A DNA stretch of 64,000 nt from Acetobacter indonesiensis. GTDB taxonomy: Bacteria > Pseudomonadota > Alphaproteobacteria > Acetobacterales > Acetobacteraceae. The notes below the pieces were generated by a model. The model saw only the letters and a list, made by a program, of their open reading frames with translations. It searched no databases and had not been told where the DNA came from. The translations under genes were made by a program, and so were the position numbers. Shown here piece by piece: positions 1-8,103 of the stretch. Numbering within the stretch: position 1 is the first letter of the stretch; every line of letters starts with the position of its first letter. The stretch is taken from positions 140,156-204,155 of the forward strand of contig NZ_BAMW01000057.1 in NCBI RefSeq assembly GCF_000963945.1, read 5' to 3'.

Positions 1-1275
1 AAAATTGATCTGACACAGGCTGATAAGGTTCCTGTGACGTTGAATGTCATGGCGGATAAACCAGAAGATCTGGCGGCAACGGATGCCCAGATTAAAGCTC
101 ATAAAGAACTGGTGCATCAGGCTAATCTGCTGTTCGGATCACACCACTACGACCATTACGATTTTCTTCTGGCGTTGACCGATAAATTGGGCGGTATTGG
201 TCTGGAACATCATCAGTCCAGCGAAAATAGTGGACCCAGAGGCTACTTTACGCAGTGGGACAAGACATTTGCTGCGCGTGACCTATTGGCGCATGAGTTC
301 ACGCATTCCTGGAATGGTAAATATCGTCGCCCGGCAGATCTGTGGGCGGCCAATTTCAATACGCCGCAGCGTGGGAGTGGGCTGTGGGTTTACGAAGGGC
401 AGACCCAGTATTGGGGCTATGTACTGGCTGCGCGTTCTGGGTTAATGACAGCCCTGCAGGTGCAGCAGGCGTTGGCTGAAGTTGCGGCTGTGTATGACGG
501 ACGGCAGGGCCGCCTATGGCGTCCGCTGATTGACACGACAAATGACCCGGTAATTGCACAACGTGCGGCGCAGTCCTGGCGCAGCTGGTTGCGGAGCGAG
601 GATTATTATTCAGAAGGTCAACTGATCTGGCTGGACGCTGATACACTTATTCGTAAATTGTCAGAGAATAAAAAATCCCTTAATGATTTTGCCAAGCTAT
701 TCTTTGGTACAAACAACGGTAGTTTTATTACAAGCACTTATCAGTTTGATGATGTTGTAAAAGCGTTGAATACAGTCCAGCCATATGACTGGGCGACCTT
801 CCTGCATCAACGTGTCTATGAAATACGCGACCATGCGCCACTGGATGGTCTGACGCGTGGCGGTGCAAAACTGGTTTTTAACGAAAAACCGTCAGATTAC
901 ATTACGTCCTATTCCACGTTGCGTCATGTGAATGATTTTCTGTTCTCCCTTGGTTTTGCAGTTAGCAAGAAAGGAGCACTGGCAGAAGTTCTGTGGGGTA
1001 GCCCTGCATGGCAGGCAGGTATCACGCGTGATCAGGAACTTGTTGCCGTCAATGGTGAGGCGTATGATGCTGATGATCTGAAAGAGACTATTACGGCAGA
1101 TAAAGTTAAAAACTCTGGACCGATAACACTTCTCTTACGGGATGGAAGCCGCTTCCATAGCGTTTCAATCCCTTATCATGATGGGTTGCGCTATCCTAAC
1201 CTAGAGGGGAGCCAGGAAGGCTTAAAAGCCATTCTTTCTCCCTTGTCTGATAAAGGATCTGCACAGATACAGTAA
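1..1275 (+). CDS. M61-family (glycyl aminopeptidase-like) peptidase, 3' part
   Basis: The frame is open from base 1, so the gene starts upstream of the window and only its C-terminal ~424 residues are seen. The zinc site reads HEFTHSWNGKYRRP (bases ~289-330), the HExxH-x-WN signature of peptidase family M61. About 40 residues on, the YEGQTQYWG stretch would carry the third (Glu) zinc ligand. The last ~110 residues resemble a PDZ domain (SLGFAVSKKG, then LWGSPAWQAGI and VAVNGEAYDADD), the usual M61 architecture. M61 enzymes are aminopeptidases preferring N-terminal Gly/Ala and are often exported; the N-terminus that would show a signal peptide is missing. The stop is followed by a GC-rich hairpin at 1285-1310. 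Family assignment is firm; physiological substrate is unknown. Confidence 0.9.
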   Translation, partial: KIDLTQADKVPVTLNVMADKPEDLAATDAQIKAHKELVHQANLLFGSHHYDHYDFLLALTDKLGGIGLEHHQSSENSGPRGYFTQWDKTFAARDLLAHEFTHSWNGKYRRPADLWAANFNTPQRGSGLWVYEGQTQYWGYVLAARSGLMTALQVQQALAEVAAVYDGRQGRLWRPLIDTTNDPVIAQRAAQSWRSWLRSEDYYSEGQLIWLDADTLIRKLSENKKSLNDFAKLFFGTNNGSFITSTYQFDDVVKALNTVQPYDWATFLHQRVYEIRDHAPLDGLTRGGAKLVFNEKPSDYITSYSTLRHVNDFLFSLGFAVSKKGALAEVLWGSPAWQAGITRDQELVAVNGEAYDADDLKETITADKVKNSGPITLLLRDGSRFHSVSIPYHDGLRYPNLEGSQEGLKAILSPLSDKGSAQIQ

Positions 1276-1284
1276 GTTTAGGGC

Positions 1285-1310
1285 GGGGCACAGCGTAGCC
1301 GTTGTGCCCC
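1285..1310 (+). other. GC-rich hairpin between M61 gene and next gene
   Basis: GGGGCACA and TGTGCCCC form an 8-bp inverted repeat 10 bases after the M61 stop. No T tract follows, so it is not a standard intrinsic terminator. It could be a weak or Rho-assisted terminator, or a 3' stabilising structure. Confidence 0.4.
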
Positions 1311-1334
1311 ATAACAAGGGAGAAAAGAAAGCCA

Positions 1335-2561
1335 ATGGAACAGGGTGTGAGTGAGTGTCTCAATAAAGCCATAGACAAGCTCTCGCCTGAAAAAAAGCTT
1401 TCTCCGCAACAGAATGACTTAAAGCAAGCCATAAAAACATTTTGTCTGGCACATCAGAATGATGACCATGCTATTTTTTTAATAGAAGGTGATGCCGGAA
1501 CAGGGAAAAGTATCGTTCTTAATTCAATATTTAATGAGATACAAAATCTGTCTCGTAATAAAAATGAGAATAGTCCATTTTATGGAATGAAAAACTACCT
1601 TGTTGTTAATCATCCAGAAATGATTAAGCTTTATAAAAATATTTCCGAAAAATTTTCTTATTTAAAAAAGAAAGATTTTGAACGTCCTACGACTTTTATA
1701 AACAGAATGATAAAAGACAACACCAAAGCCGATATTGTATTTGTAGACGAAGCTCATCTTCTCTTAACAAAAAGTGATAACTATAATCACTTCAAACAGA
1801 ATAACCATCTGGAAGAACTTATAAAACTATCACGGATAACCATTCTGGTTTTTGACGAAAAACAAGTTCTAAAATTTAAAAGTTGCTGGGACCAAGGCCT
1901 ATTAAACACACTGGTTCATACATACCCTATAGAAACCTACCATTTATCGCAACAGTTTCGTGTACAGGCTAATACAGATGTGCAGGAGTGGATAAAGGCT
2001 TTTTATAATTACAAAATAAATCCAATGCCACGAAAGCAGAATTTTGATTTCAGATTTTTTGACGATGCACAGGATTTGTATGATCTTATTCGTCAAAAAA
2101 ATAGTGAATACGGTCTGTGCCGCATGTTGGCCACGTATGATTATGCTTACAAATTAGATGGTCAAGACCATTTTATAACGGAAGGCCGTTTTCACTTAAG
2201 GTGGGACAGGTCAAAGCCAGATGAAAAACTTCCTTGGGCTGAAAGGCCAGATACGATAGAGGAGGTTGGTTCCGTTTATACTGTTCAGGGGTTTGACCTC
2301 AATTATGTCGGGCTTATTTTAGGTCCATCCGTTTTATATGATGAAGAAACGGATCGTATAAAAATAGATTCAAGTCGCTATGAAGATAGTGCTGCTTTTA
2401 CTGGGCGTGATGGTATATCTGACCCTGAAGACGTAAAGCAGAAGATTATGCTTAATGCGATTAACGTCCTGATGACGCGGGCTGTTCATGGCCTGTATAT
2501 TTACGCGAGTGATGCTGCTTTGCGTAAAAAGCTTATGCAGATACAGGCAGAACGCCATTAG
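1335..2561 (+). CDS. DUF2075-type superfamily 1 helicase/ATPase-like protein
   Basis: 408 residues. ATG 1335 is chosen because AAGGGAGAAAAG lies just upstream; an in-frame GTG at 1302 falls inside a hairpin. Helicase motifs appear in order: Walker A GDAGTGKS (~residue 51), Walker B ADIVFVDEAHLL (~134), a QQFRVQ motif (~207), then VYTVQGFDLNYVGL and NVLMTRAVHGLYIY near the C-terminus, matching motifs V and VI of UvrD-like helicases. This arrangement is typical of DUF2075 (Schlafen-like helicase) proteins. Relatives often carry an N-terminal GIY-YIG nuclease, but none is present here. Base composition is clearly more AT-rich than the neighbours, with many AAA, ATA and TTT codons, suggesting acquisition by transfer. 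No obvious partner gene adjoins it. Substrate and role are unknown. Confidence 0.8.
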   Translation: MEQGVSECLNKAIDKLSPEKKLSPQQNDLKQAIKTFCLAHQNDDHAIFLIEGDAGTGKSIVLNSIFNEIQNLSRNKNENSPFYGMKNYLVVNHPEMIKLYKNISEKFSYLKKKDFERPTTFINRMIKDNTKADIVFVDEAHLLLTKSDNYNHFKQNNHLEELIKLSRITILVFDEKQVLKFKSCWDQGLLNTLVHTYPIETYHLSQQFRVQANTDVQEWIKAFYNYKINPMPRKQNFDFRFFDDAQDLYDLIRQKNSEYGLCRMLATYDYAYKLDGQDHFITEGRFHLRWDRSKPDEKLPWAERPDTIEEVGSVYTVQGFDLNYVGLILGPSVLYDEETDRIKIDSSRYEDSAAFTGRDGISDPEDVKQKIMLNAINVLMTRAVHGLYIYASDAALRKKLMQIQAERH

Positions 2562-2571
2562 GCAGAAAGCA

Positions 2572-3522
2572 TCAAGCTGTACAGTGGTCTGGGAAGGCTG
2601 TTAACCACCCCAGTGTTTTCATGTCATCTATCATCCACTGTAAATCAGTATGTTTTATCGTTTGATCTAGTGGAAAATGCAGTCCATCCGGTAGTGCGTT
2701 GTCAGGCATAAGGCTACGGGTGGCAGCATACGGCAAATTCAAACCACCTTCTTTCAGTGGACGGGCCAAGAGGTCTGTTAATGCGATACTATTTTCGGGG
2801 GTTGAGCAGTATAGAGCCGCTTTGCTTAATGCAGAGGTTAATCGAGCAAGATGCTGTTTGTCTGCATTCAGCCATTTATCCGTCACAAACAGACACTTTT
2901 CCAGATGATTGGGTAAAATGTCAGTTGAACGTGCAAGGCAAAATCCGGCACTAGAAAGGCAGGCTTCTGTTCCCCAAGGGGGGCCTGCACAAAACCCATC
3001 AATTGCTCCCTTAGTGAGTGCCGTGACAATCTGATCGGGCGGCATGATAACAAGATCCACCGCATGGTCAAACGATACAGAAAGAGCGTTTAGAAGTCGG
3101 CGAAGAATGAGATAATGGGTAGAATTTTCATGCACAACAGCAAATTTTGGCTTATGTGTGATTTTTGAAGCCCATTTTGAAAAAACGATTTTTTTATCAT
3201 TTAGAGTCGTAACGGTAGGATTGGGCGCATCATCCAGTTTCCGCAGAACAACCATGTTGCCACCCCGGCTAAGCGCATGTGTCAACCTTCCCTGCACGGG
3301 GCGGCCTCTTGTTCCTGCCATGGTCATAAATGCGAGTGGTGGAAACATGACCGCAGCATCCAGAACACCCCATGTCATTTTATCGGCAAGATTTGCCCAT
3401 GATGGTTCGACTGATACACTTGGCAGTATAGTATTCTCGCGGAAAAAACCGTGTGTATTTGCGGCCAGTATGGGGGCGCTGTCAGCAAGTCTTAAAAGGC
3501 CAATGCGCAAAGGATGGGGCAT
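2572..3522 (-). CDS. nasS: NasS nitrate/nitrite sensor (NrtA/CmpA-like binding protein)
   Basis: 316 residues of the periplasmic-binding-protein fold used by NrtA/CmpA (IGLLRLADSAPILAA at the start, PWGTEACLSSAG in the middle). It has no signal peptide or lipobox, which fits cytoplasmic NasS rather than a transport receptor. In known NasS/NasT systems NasS holds NasT inactive until nitrate or nitrite binds. The start is 2 bases past the end of nasT, so the pair should be co-translated. It is the last gene of the nas operon. The 9 bases to the convergent DUF2075 gene leave no room for a separate terminator. Function is inferred from family and pairing with an ANTAR protein. Confidence 0.85.
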   Translation of the reverse strand: MPHPLRIGLLRLADSAPILAANTHGFFRENTILPSVSVEPSWANLADKMTWGVLDAAVMFPPLAFMTMAGTRGRPVQGRLTHALSRGGNMVVLRKLDDAPNPTVTTLNDKKIVFSKWASKITHKPKFAVVHENSTHYLILRRLLNALSVSFDHAVDLVIMPPDQIVTALTKGAIDGFCAGPPWGTEACLSSAGFCLARSTDILPNHLEKCLFVTDKWLNADKQHLARLTSALSKAALYCSTPENSIALTDLLARPLKEGGLNLPYAATRSLMPDNALPDGLHFPLDQTIKHTDLQWMIDDMKTLGWLTAFPDHCTA

Positions 3523-3524
3523 AG

Positions 3525-4115
3525 TCAGGCCTTCCCTGCAAGGGTTTGAACAAGTTCTCTGGCGACATCAACCAATCGGCGTGATTGGCGCATGGCCTGA
3601 CGTTGTAAACGCCTGTGAGCTTCCGCCTCATTTATGCGTTCAGACCGCATGAGAAGTCTTTTTGCCTGATCAACCATCTTACGATTGGAAATCTCCGTCT
3701 GTGCTTCTTCCAGTTCAGACTTTGTTTTCTGAAAATGTGCATATAGGCCGATTGCAGCACGTAATAGTGGTTTGACATCAGTTGGGGGTGTGTCAACCAC
3801 ATTATAGGAACAGACGCCCGCTTCAAAGGCCGCTTCCATCAAAGGTGGGTCATCTTCATCTACAAAAAGGGCAACAGGCCGTCTCTGGCCGGAGGATGAC
3901 AGCGCCCGAACGCTATCTAGTGCATCGCGATCAGGTCTGGAGATATCGACCAGAACGACATCCGGTTTATGGTGGCTGACGGCATCAATCAGAGAATGTC
4001 CGGGCTCAAGGCGCACAGCTTCAAGCGACAAATCCTGTGATAAAATATCATAAAGATCGTTCACACGCCGTTTATTTTCGTCAGCAAGCAGAACTTTTAT
4101 TCTGGCTTTCTGCAT
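3525..4115 (-). CDS. nasT: NasT ANTAR-domain response regulator / antiterminator
   Basis: 196 residues. Receiver-like N-terminal half (IKVLLADENKRR; DVVLVDISRPD with the Asp near residue 54) and a C-terminal ANTAR RNA-binding domain (VDQAKRLLMRSERINEAEAH, ~residues 130-190). NasT binds paired hairpins in leader RNA and prevents termination. Start choice: the ATG at 4115 follows AAGGA with a 7-base spacer, whereas an in-frame ATG at 4136 sits directly against AAGGG and inside the upstream reading frame. The Shine-Dalgarno sequence overlaps the stop region of the nitrate reductase gene, consistent with coupling. Its likely target is the leader at 14038-14210, which would make the operon autoregulated. 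Confidence 0.88.
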   Translation of the reverse strand: MQKARIKVLLADENKRRVNDLYDILSQDLSLEAVRLEPGHSLIDAVSHHKPDVVLVDISRPDRDALDSVRALSSSGQRRPVALFVDEDDPPLMEAAFEAGVCSYNVVDTPPTDVKPLLRAAIGLYAHFQKTKSELEEAQTEISNRKMVDQAKRLLMRSERINEAEAHRRLQRQAMRQSRRLVDVARELVQTLAGKA

Positions 4116-4125
4116 TATGGCGTCC

Positions 4126-7100
4126 TTAGTAGACATCCCTTCTATAGCGCCCTTCCCGTAACATGGTCAGCACATAGTCTGCTGTTGCAGTTTCGCTCAT
4201 ATTTCCGTGGTGGGCAATAATTCGTTTCAGGGCAGCATCAACGTCTCTGGCCATGCGTGCAGCATCCCCGCAAATATACAGATATGCCCCCGTTTGTAAC
4301 CAGTCCCATATATCAGCGCCCGCGGCTTCCATCCGATCTTGTACGTAAATCCGTTCAGGCTGATCGCGGGAAAATGCGGTATCAAGTCGGTCAAGTGTAC
4401 CAGTCATCATGAAGGCTTCAAGTTCTTCACGGTAGTAAAAACCGTGCTTTTCATGCTGTTCACCAAAAAATAGCCAATTCCGGCCCGTAGCCTTCTGTGC
4501 CTGTCGGTCTTCCAGAAAACCACGGAACGGAGCGATACCTGTGCCCGGACCAACCATAATAACAGACACATCAGGGTTTTCAGGCAAATGAAAATGGGGG
4601 GCAGGTTGGATATATGCTTCTACTTCATCTCCCTCAGTCAGATGCGCAAGAAACGATGAACTGGTTCCTGGCCATGGTGTGTTGGCGACACCAACGGTTA
4701 AATGCACCTGACATGCATCATGCCGTGGGGAAGACGCAATGGAATACAGACGTGGTTGAAGGGGACGCAGCAGACCAACAAATTCTAATGCGCTCAGGTC
4801 AGGCCGCCGTGCCAGAAGAAGTTCTGGTAAGTAACCTCCTTCCGGATGGTCAAGCTGCTTGAGCATGGCTGGTGAAGGACGGGAGAGATCGAATTTTTTT
4901 GTCAGAGCTTCTTGCAGGGCAACGCTTTTGTCAGCCGAAAGCGGAACAAGAGTTTCACGGGGGAGATTAAGTGCGCCGATAACCTGATCAACCAAATCCG
5001 CTTTATTACATGGATAAATACCCAATGCATCTCCGGCCGAGTAGCGTAGTGGAGTATCTTCCAGTGAAAATGCGATCTGTCTGGTTTCTTTTTGGTAATC
5101 ATCAGAAGTCAGACGTTTGTTCAGAAGAGTTTTAATACGAACAGGATTCTGACGTGTGCCTAAAGGTGCAAGTAAAGGCTTTTTGGGAGTGCTCGCTTGA
5201 ACTAATGCGGATGGGATAGCCGACGACTTAGAAGACTTAAAAAAAGATAAGCTTTCCTCTTTCCATTTTTCTATATCTGTATGGAAATCAGGTTCACAGT
5301 CTATTCTTGTTTTGAATGCTATGCCTCCCAATGCAGAAAGTCTGGCGTCAAGAGCTCTCCCGAAACCGCAGAAATTCACATAGGCCGAATCACCGAGCGC
5401 AATAACGGCATACTGTAAGTCAACAAATGATGCTGTTCTATCTTGCAGTGCATTCCAGAAGGGTTGTCCGCTATCAGGTGCATCTCCATCGCCAAATGTT
5501 GAAACAACAAAAAGTATTTTCTGAGATTTTAGTCTATCAACGTCTAAAGAATCCATATTGAGGTATTTGGACGTCACACCGCTTTCCAGAAACCACTCTG
5601 TCAAATCATGAGCAAGCTGTTCTGCTTGTCCTGTTTGAGAGGCAAAGCAAACGATTAACTCTTTAGTTGGATTTTTTTCTGAAGATTTTAAAGGTGTAGG
5701 GTGTGCACCAATGGGCTGGCGAGAATAAAGACCAGCAAGCAAACCATTCAGATATAATTTCTGTTCAGGTGTTAGAGGCGCTGACTCTGGAATAAAGGGA
5801 AGGCTATCTGTGGGGGGATGCGCCTGAAGACCGTGAAGAAAAGCTGAAACCCAAAGGTTAGAGTCATTGGTAAAAATAGGCTTCTTAATATCAATGTTTA
5901 ATAAGGTAGCAAGAGTGATAGCTTTGTTATCAGTTAAGGTGGAATTGCTTGCAGGAACTGTTTGCATAGAAGTGTTCTCCTTAACGGGAGCCAATTCAAG
6001 GCTAACGGCGCAAAGTTTGTAACCGGGTTGCAAGGAAATAGGATCGACGGCATCAGATGTTACTGCGTTAATTGCTAGATTTTCACCAAACCGATCATTC
6101 CAGTGGAAAGGGGCGAAGCAACAGCCTGGGCTGACACGGTCTGTTAAAATTGCAGGAAAGCAGGCTTCTCCTTGCACAGAGCGTATCAGGACGGACGCCC
6201 CGTACTTTATGTTCAGGTGCGCAGCATCCTCGGGATGGATTTCAATAAAGGGAGCAGGATTCAGTTTATTAAGGTTGGAAACACGCGCTGTTTTTGTCAG
6301 TGTATGCCATTGATGTTGCAAACGACCAGTATTGAGTAAAAAGGGATACTGCTTACTGGGCCGTTCATCTGGCTGCATGAAAGGACGTGCAAAAAAACAA
6401 GCACGGCCATCAGGTGTAGGGAAACGAATTTGCTGCTGTGGGCCAACGTAACGGATAGGATGGCGGCGGCTGGTATCGTCGGGGGGGGAAGGCCACTGCA
6501 CAGGCCCTTCTTCTGCCAAGCGGGTATGGGTAATACCACGGATATCGTAGCCAGTAGCAGGATTTGCAAAAAGGCTTAATTCATCGAATATTTGTGATGC
6601 ACTTGTATAAGAAAAAGCCTCTTCAAACCCCATGGCGCGGGCGACCGCAGCAATTAACCACCAGTCTGGCATGGCGTCACCGGGGGCGGTAACGGCTTTA
6701 CGGGCAAGGGTAAGGGTTCTGTCTGAATTGACCTGCACGCCCTCCCCTTCAGCCCAGAGGGCTGCCGGGAGCATGATATCTGCATAGGAACCTGTTTCAC
6801 AGTCAGCAAAAACATCTTGCACAATGACGCACTCTGCCGCCTGTAAGGCAGAAATAACAGTATCACGTCTGGCAACGGTGGTGACGGGGTTAGAGCAGAT
6901 AATCCAGCAGGCTTTGATGTCTCCTCGGGTCATGGCCTGAAACATGCCAACGGCCCCAAGTCCTCCCTGTGCTCTTAATGACCCAGATGGGATATTCCAG
7001 ATTTTTTCTGAAAATGTTCTGTCATGTTCTGAGAGAGCAGATCTTTGCCCAGGCAGGCCCGGCCCCATATAGCCCATCTCACGACCGCCCATGGCATTAG

Positions 7101-8100
7101 GCTGACCTGTCAGAGAAAACGGGCCACTACCCGGACGACAAATTGCACCAGTTGCAAGGTGGAGATTGCAGACTGCATTGCTGTTCCATGTGCCCACTAC
7201 GCTTTGGTTAAGACCCATGGTCCAGAGCGTCATCCACTCTTTTGCTTCAGCAATCCACTGGGCCGCGGTATGAATATCAGCTTCAGGCAGTCCGGTTACT
7301 TGCGCAACGTAAGCGGGAGTATAATCTGCCAGAAAGGGTCTTAAGGTTTCCCAGCCTTTCGTATGATGAGAGATAAACTCTTCGTCTATGGCGTTCATGT
7401 TAACAAGAAGATGAAGAAGGCCATTCAATAGGGCAAGGTCTGTTCCCGGATGGATCTGGAGGAACAGGTCTGCTTTGTCCGCAGTCGCTGTACGACGAGG
7501 GTCGACAACGATTAATTTAGCGCCAGTCCGTTTACGGTCGAGCAGTCGTAAAAACAGGATTGGATGGCAGTCAGCCATATTGGCACCAATGACAAAAAAG
7601 AGATTGGTACAATCAAAGTCTTCATAACTACCGGGGGGAGCATCTGCACCCAAAGAGAGTTTATAACCGGCACTTGCGCCCGCCATACATAGACGAGAAT
7701 TGGATTCAATATGCTGTGTTTTAATAAAACCTTTTGCCAATTTGTTTGATAAATATTGTGCTTCAAGGGACATCTGGCCAGAGACATAGAAAGAAATAGC
7801 ATCTGGGCCATGTTTTTCCAGTATGGTGCGGAGACGTTCGGCCGTCTTGCTGATAGCCTGTTGCAAAGAGAGGGGAACAGGTTCTGCTGAACGCTCTGGC
7901 CGAACCAGCGCATTTGTCAGACGCGCTGGGGATGTCAGCGGTTTATCGCAGGCGCTTCCTTTGGTACAAAGTCTGCCTGCGTTTGCAGGGTGGTCTTTAT
8001 CTCCGCGCACGCGGGTAATCTGACCATCCTTGACATCCAGTATTATACCGCAGCCTACGCCACAATAAGGGCAGACTGACCGTACGGCGTCTGCTGACAT
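4126..8100 (-). CDS. Assimilatory nitrate reductase fused to a CysJ-like diflavin reductase
   Basis: 1324 residues, much longer than a plain assimilatory nitrate reductase. Domains in order: [4Fe-4S] site C10-x2-C13-x3-C17-x27-C45; Mo-bisPGD oxidoreductase body to ~residue 590 and dinucleotide-binding domain (~590-700); a CysJ-like linker (LTPEQKLYLNGLLAGLYSR); flavodoxin FMN domain (IVCFASQTGQAEQLA, ~815); FAD-binding ferredoxin-reductase domain (~980 on; RLYSIASSP); NAD(P)H domain (GTGIAPFRGFLEDR, ~1180) ending in an aromatic residue (DVY). The protein should reduce nitrate to nitrite with electrons taken directly from NAD(P)H through FAD and FMN. It starts 3 bases after the NirBD stop. Databases often call this type bifunctional nitrate reductase/sulfite reductase flavoprotein; sulfite reduction is not implied. 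Confidence 0.93.
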   Translation of the reverse strand: MSADAVRSVCPYCGVGCGIILDVKDGQITRVRGDKDHPANAGRLCTKGSACDKPLTSPARLTNALVRPERSAEPVPLSLQQAISKTAERLRTILEKHGPDAISFYVSGQMSLEAQYLSNKLAKGFIKTQHIESNSRLCMAGASAGYKLSLGADAPPGSYEDFDCTNLFFVIGANMADCHPILFLRLLDRKRTGAKLIVVDPRRTATADKADLFLQIHPGTDLALLNGLLHLLVNMNAIDEEFISHHTKGWETLRPFLADYTPAYVAQVTGLPEADIHTAAQWIAEAKEWMTLWTMGLNQSVVGTWNSNAVCNLHLATGAICRPGSGPFSLTGQPNAMGGREMGYMGPGLPGQRSALSEHDRTFSEKIWNIPSGSLRAQGGLGAVGMFQAMTRGDIKACWIICSNPVTTVARRDTVISALQAAECVIVQDVFADCETGSYADIMLPAALWAEGEGVQVNSDRTLTLARKAVTAPGDAMPDWWLIAAVARAMGFEEAFSYTSASQIFDELSLFANPATGYDIRGITHTRLAEEGPVQWPSPPDDTSRRHPIRYVGPQQQIRFPTPDGRACFFARPFMQPDERPSKQYPFLLNTGRLQHQWHTLTKTARVSNLNKLNPAPFIEIHPEDAAHLNIKYGASVLIRSVQGEACFPAILTDRVSPGCCFAPFHWNDRFGENLAINAVTSDAVDPISLQPGYKLCAVSLELAPVKENTSMQTVPASNSTLTDNKAITLATLLNIDIKKPIFTNDSNLWVSAFLHGLQAHPPTDSLPFIPESAPLTPEQKLYLNGLLAGLYSRQPIGAHPTPLKSSEKNPTKELIVCFASQTGQAEQLAHDLTEWFLESGVTSKYLNMDSLDVDRLKSQKILFVVSTFGDGDAPDSGQPFWNALQDRTASFVDLQYAVIALGDSAYVNFCGFGRALDARLSALGGIAFKTRIDCEPDFHTDIEKWKEESLSFFKSSKSSAIPSALVQASTPKKPLLAPLGTRQNPVRIKTLLNKRLTSDDYQKETRQIAFSLEDTPLRYSAGDALGIYPCNKADLVDQVIGALNLPRETLVPLSADKSVALQEALTKKFDLSRPSPAMLKQLDHPEGGYLPELLLARRPDLSALEFVGLLRPLQPRLYSIASSPRHDACQVHLTVGVANTPWPGTSSSFLAHLTEGDEVEAYIQPAPHFHLPENPDVSVIMVGPGTGIAPFRGFLEDRQAQKATGRNWLFFGEQHEKHGFYYREELEAFMMTGTLDRLDTAFSRDQPERIYVQDRMEAAGADIWDWLQTGAYLYICGDAARMARDVDAALKRIIAHHGNMSETATADYVLTMLREGRYRRDVY

Positions 8101-8103
8101 ATG

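Noticed and set aside
1335..2561. Defence island around the DUF2075 gene
   Set aside because: Neighbours are a peptidase and the nas operon; no toxin, nuclease, integrase or repeat supports an island.
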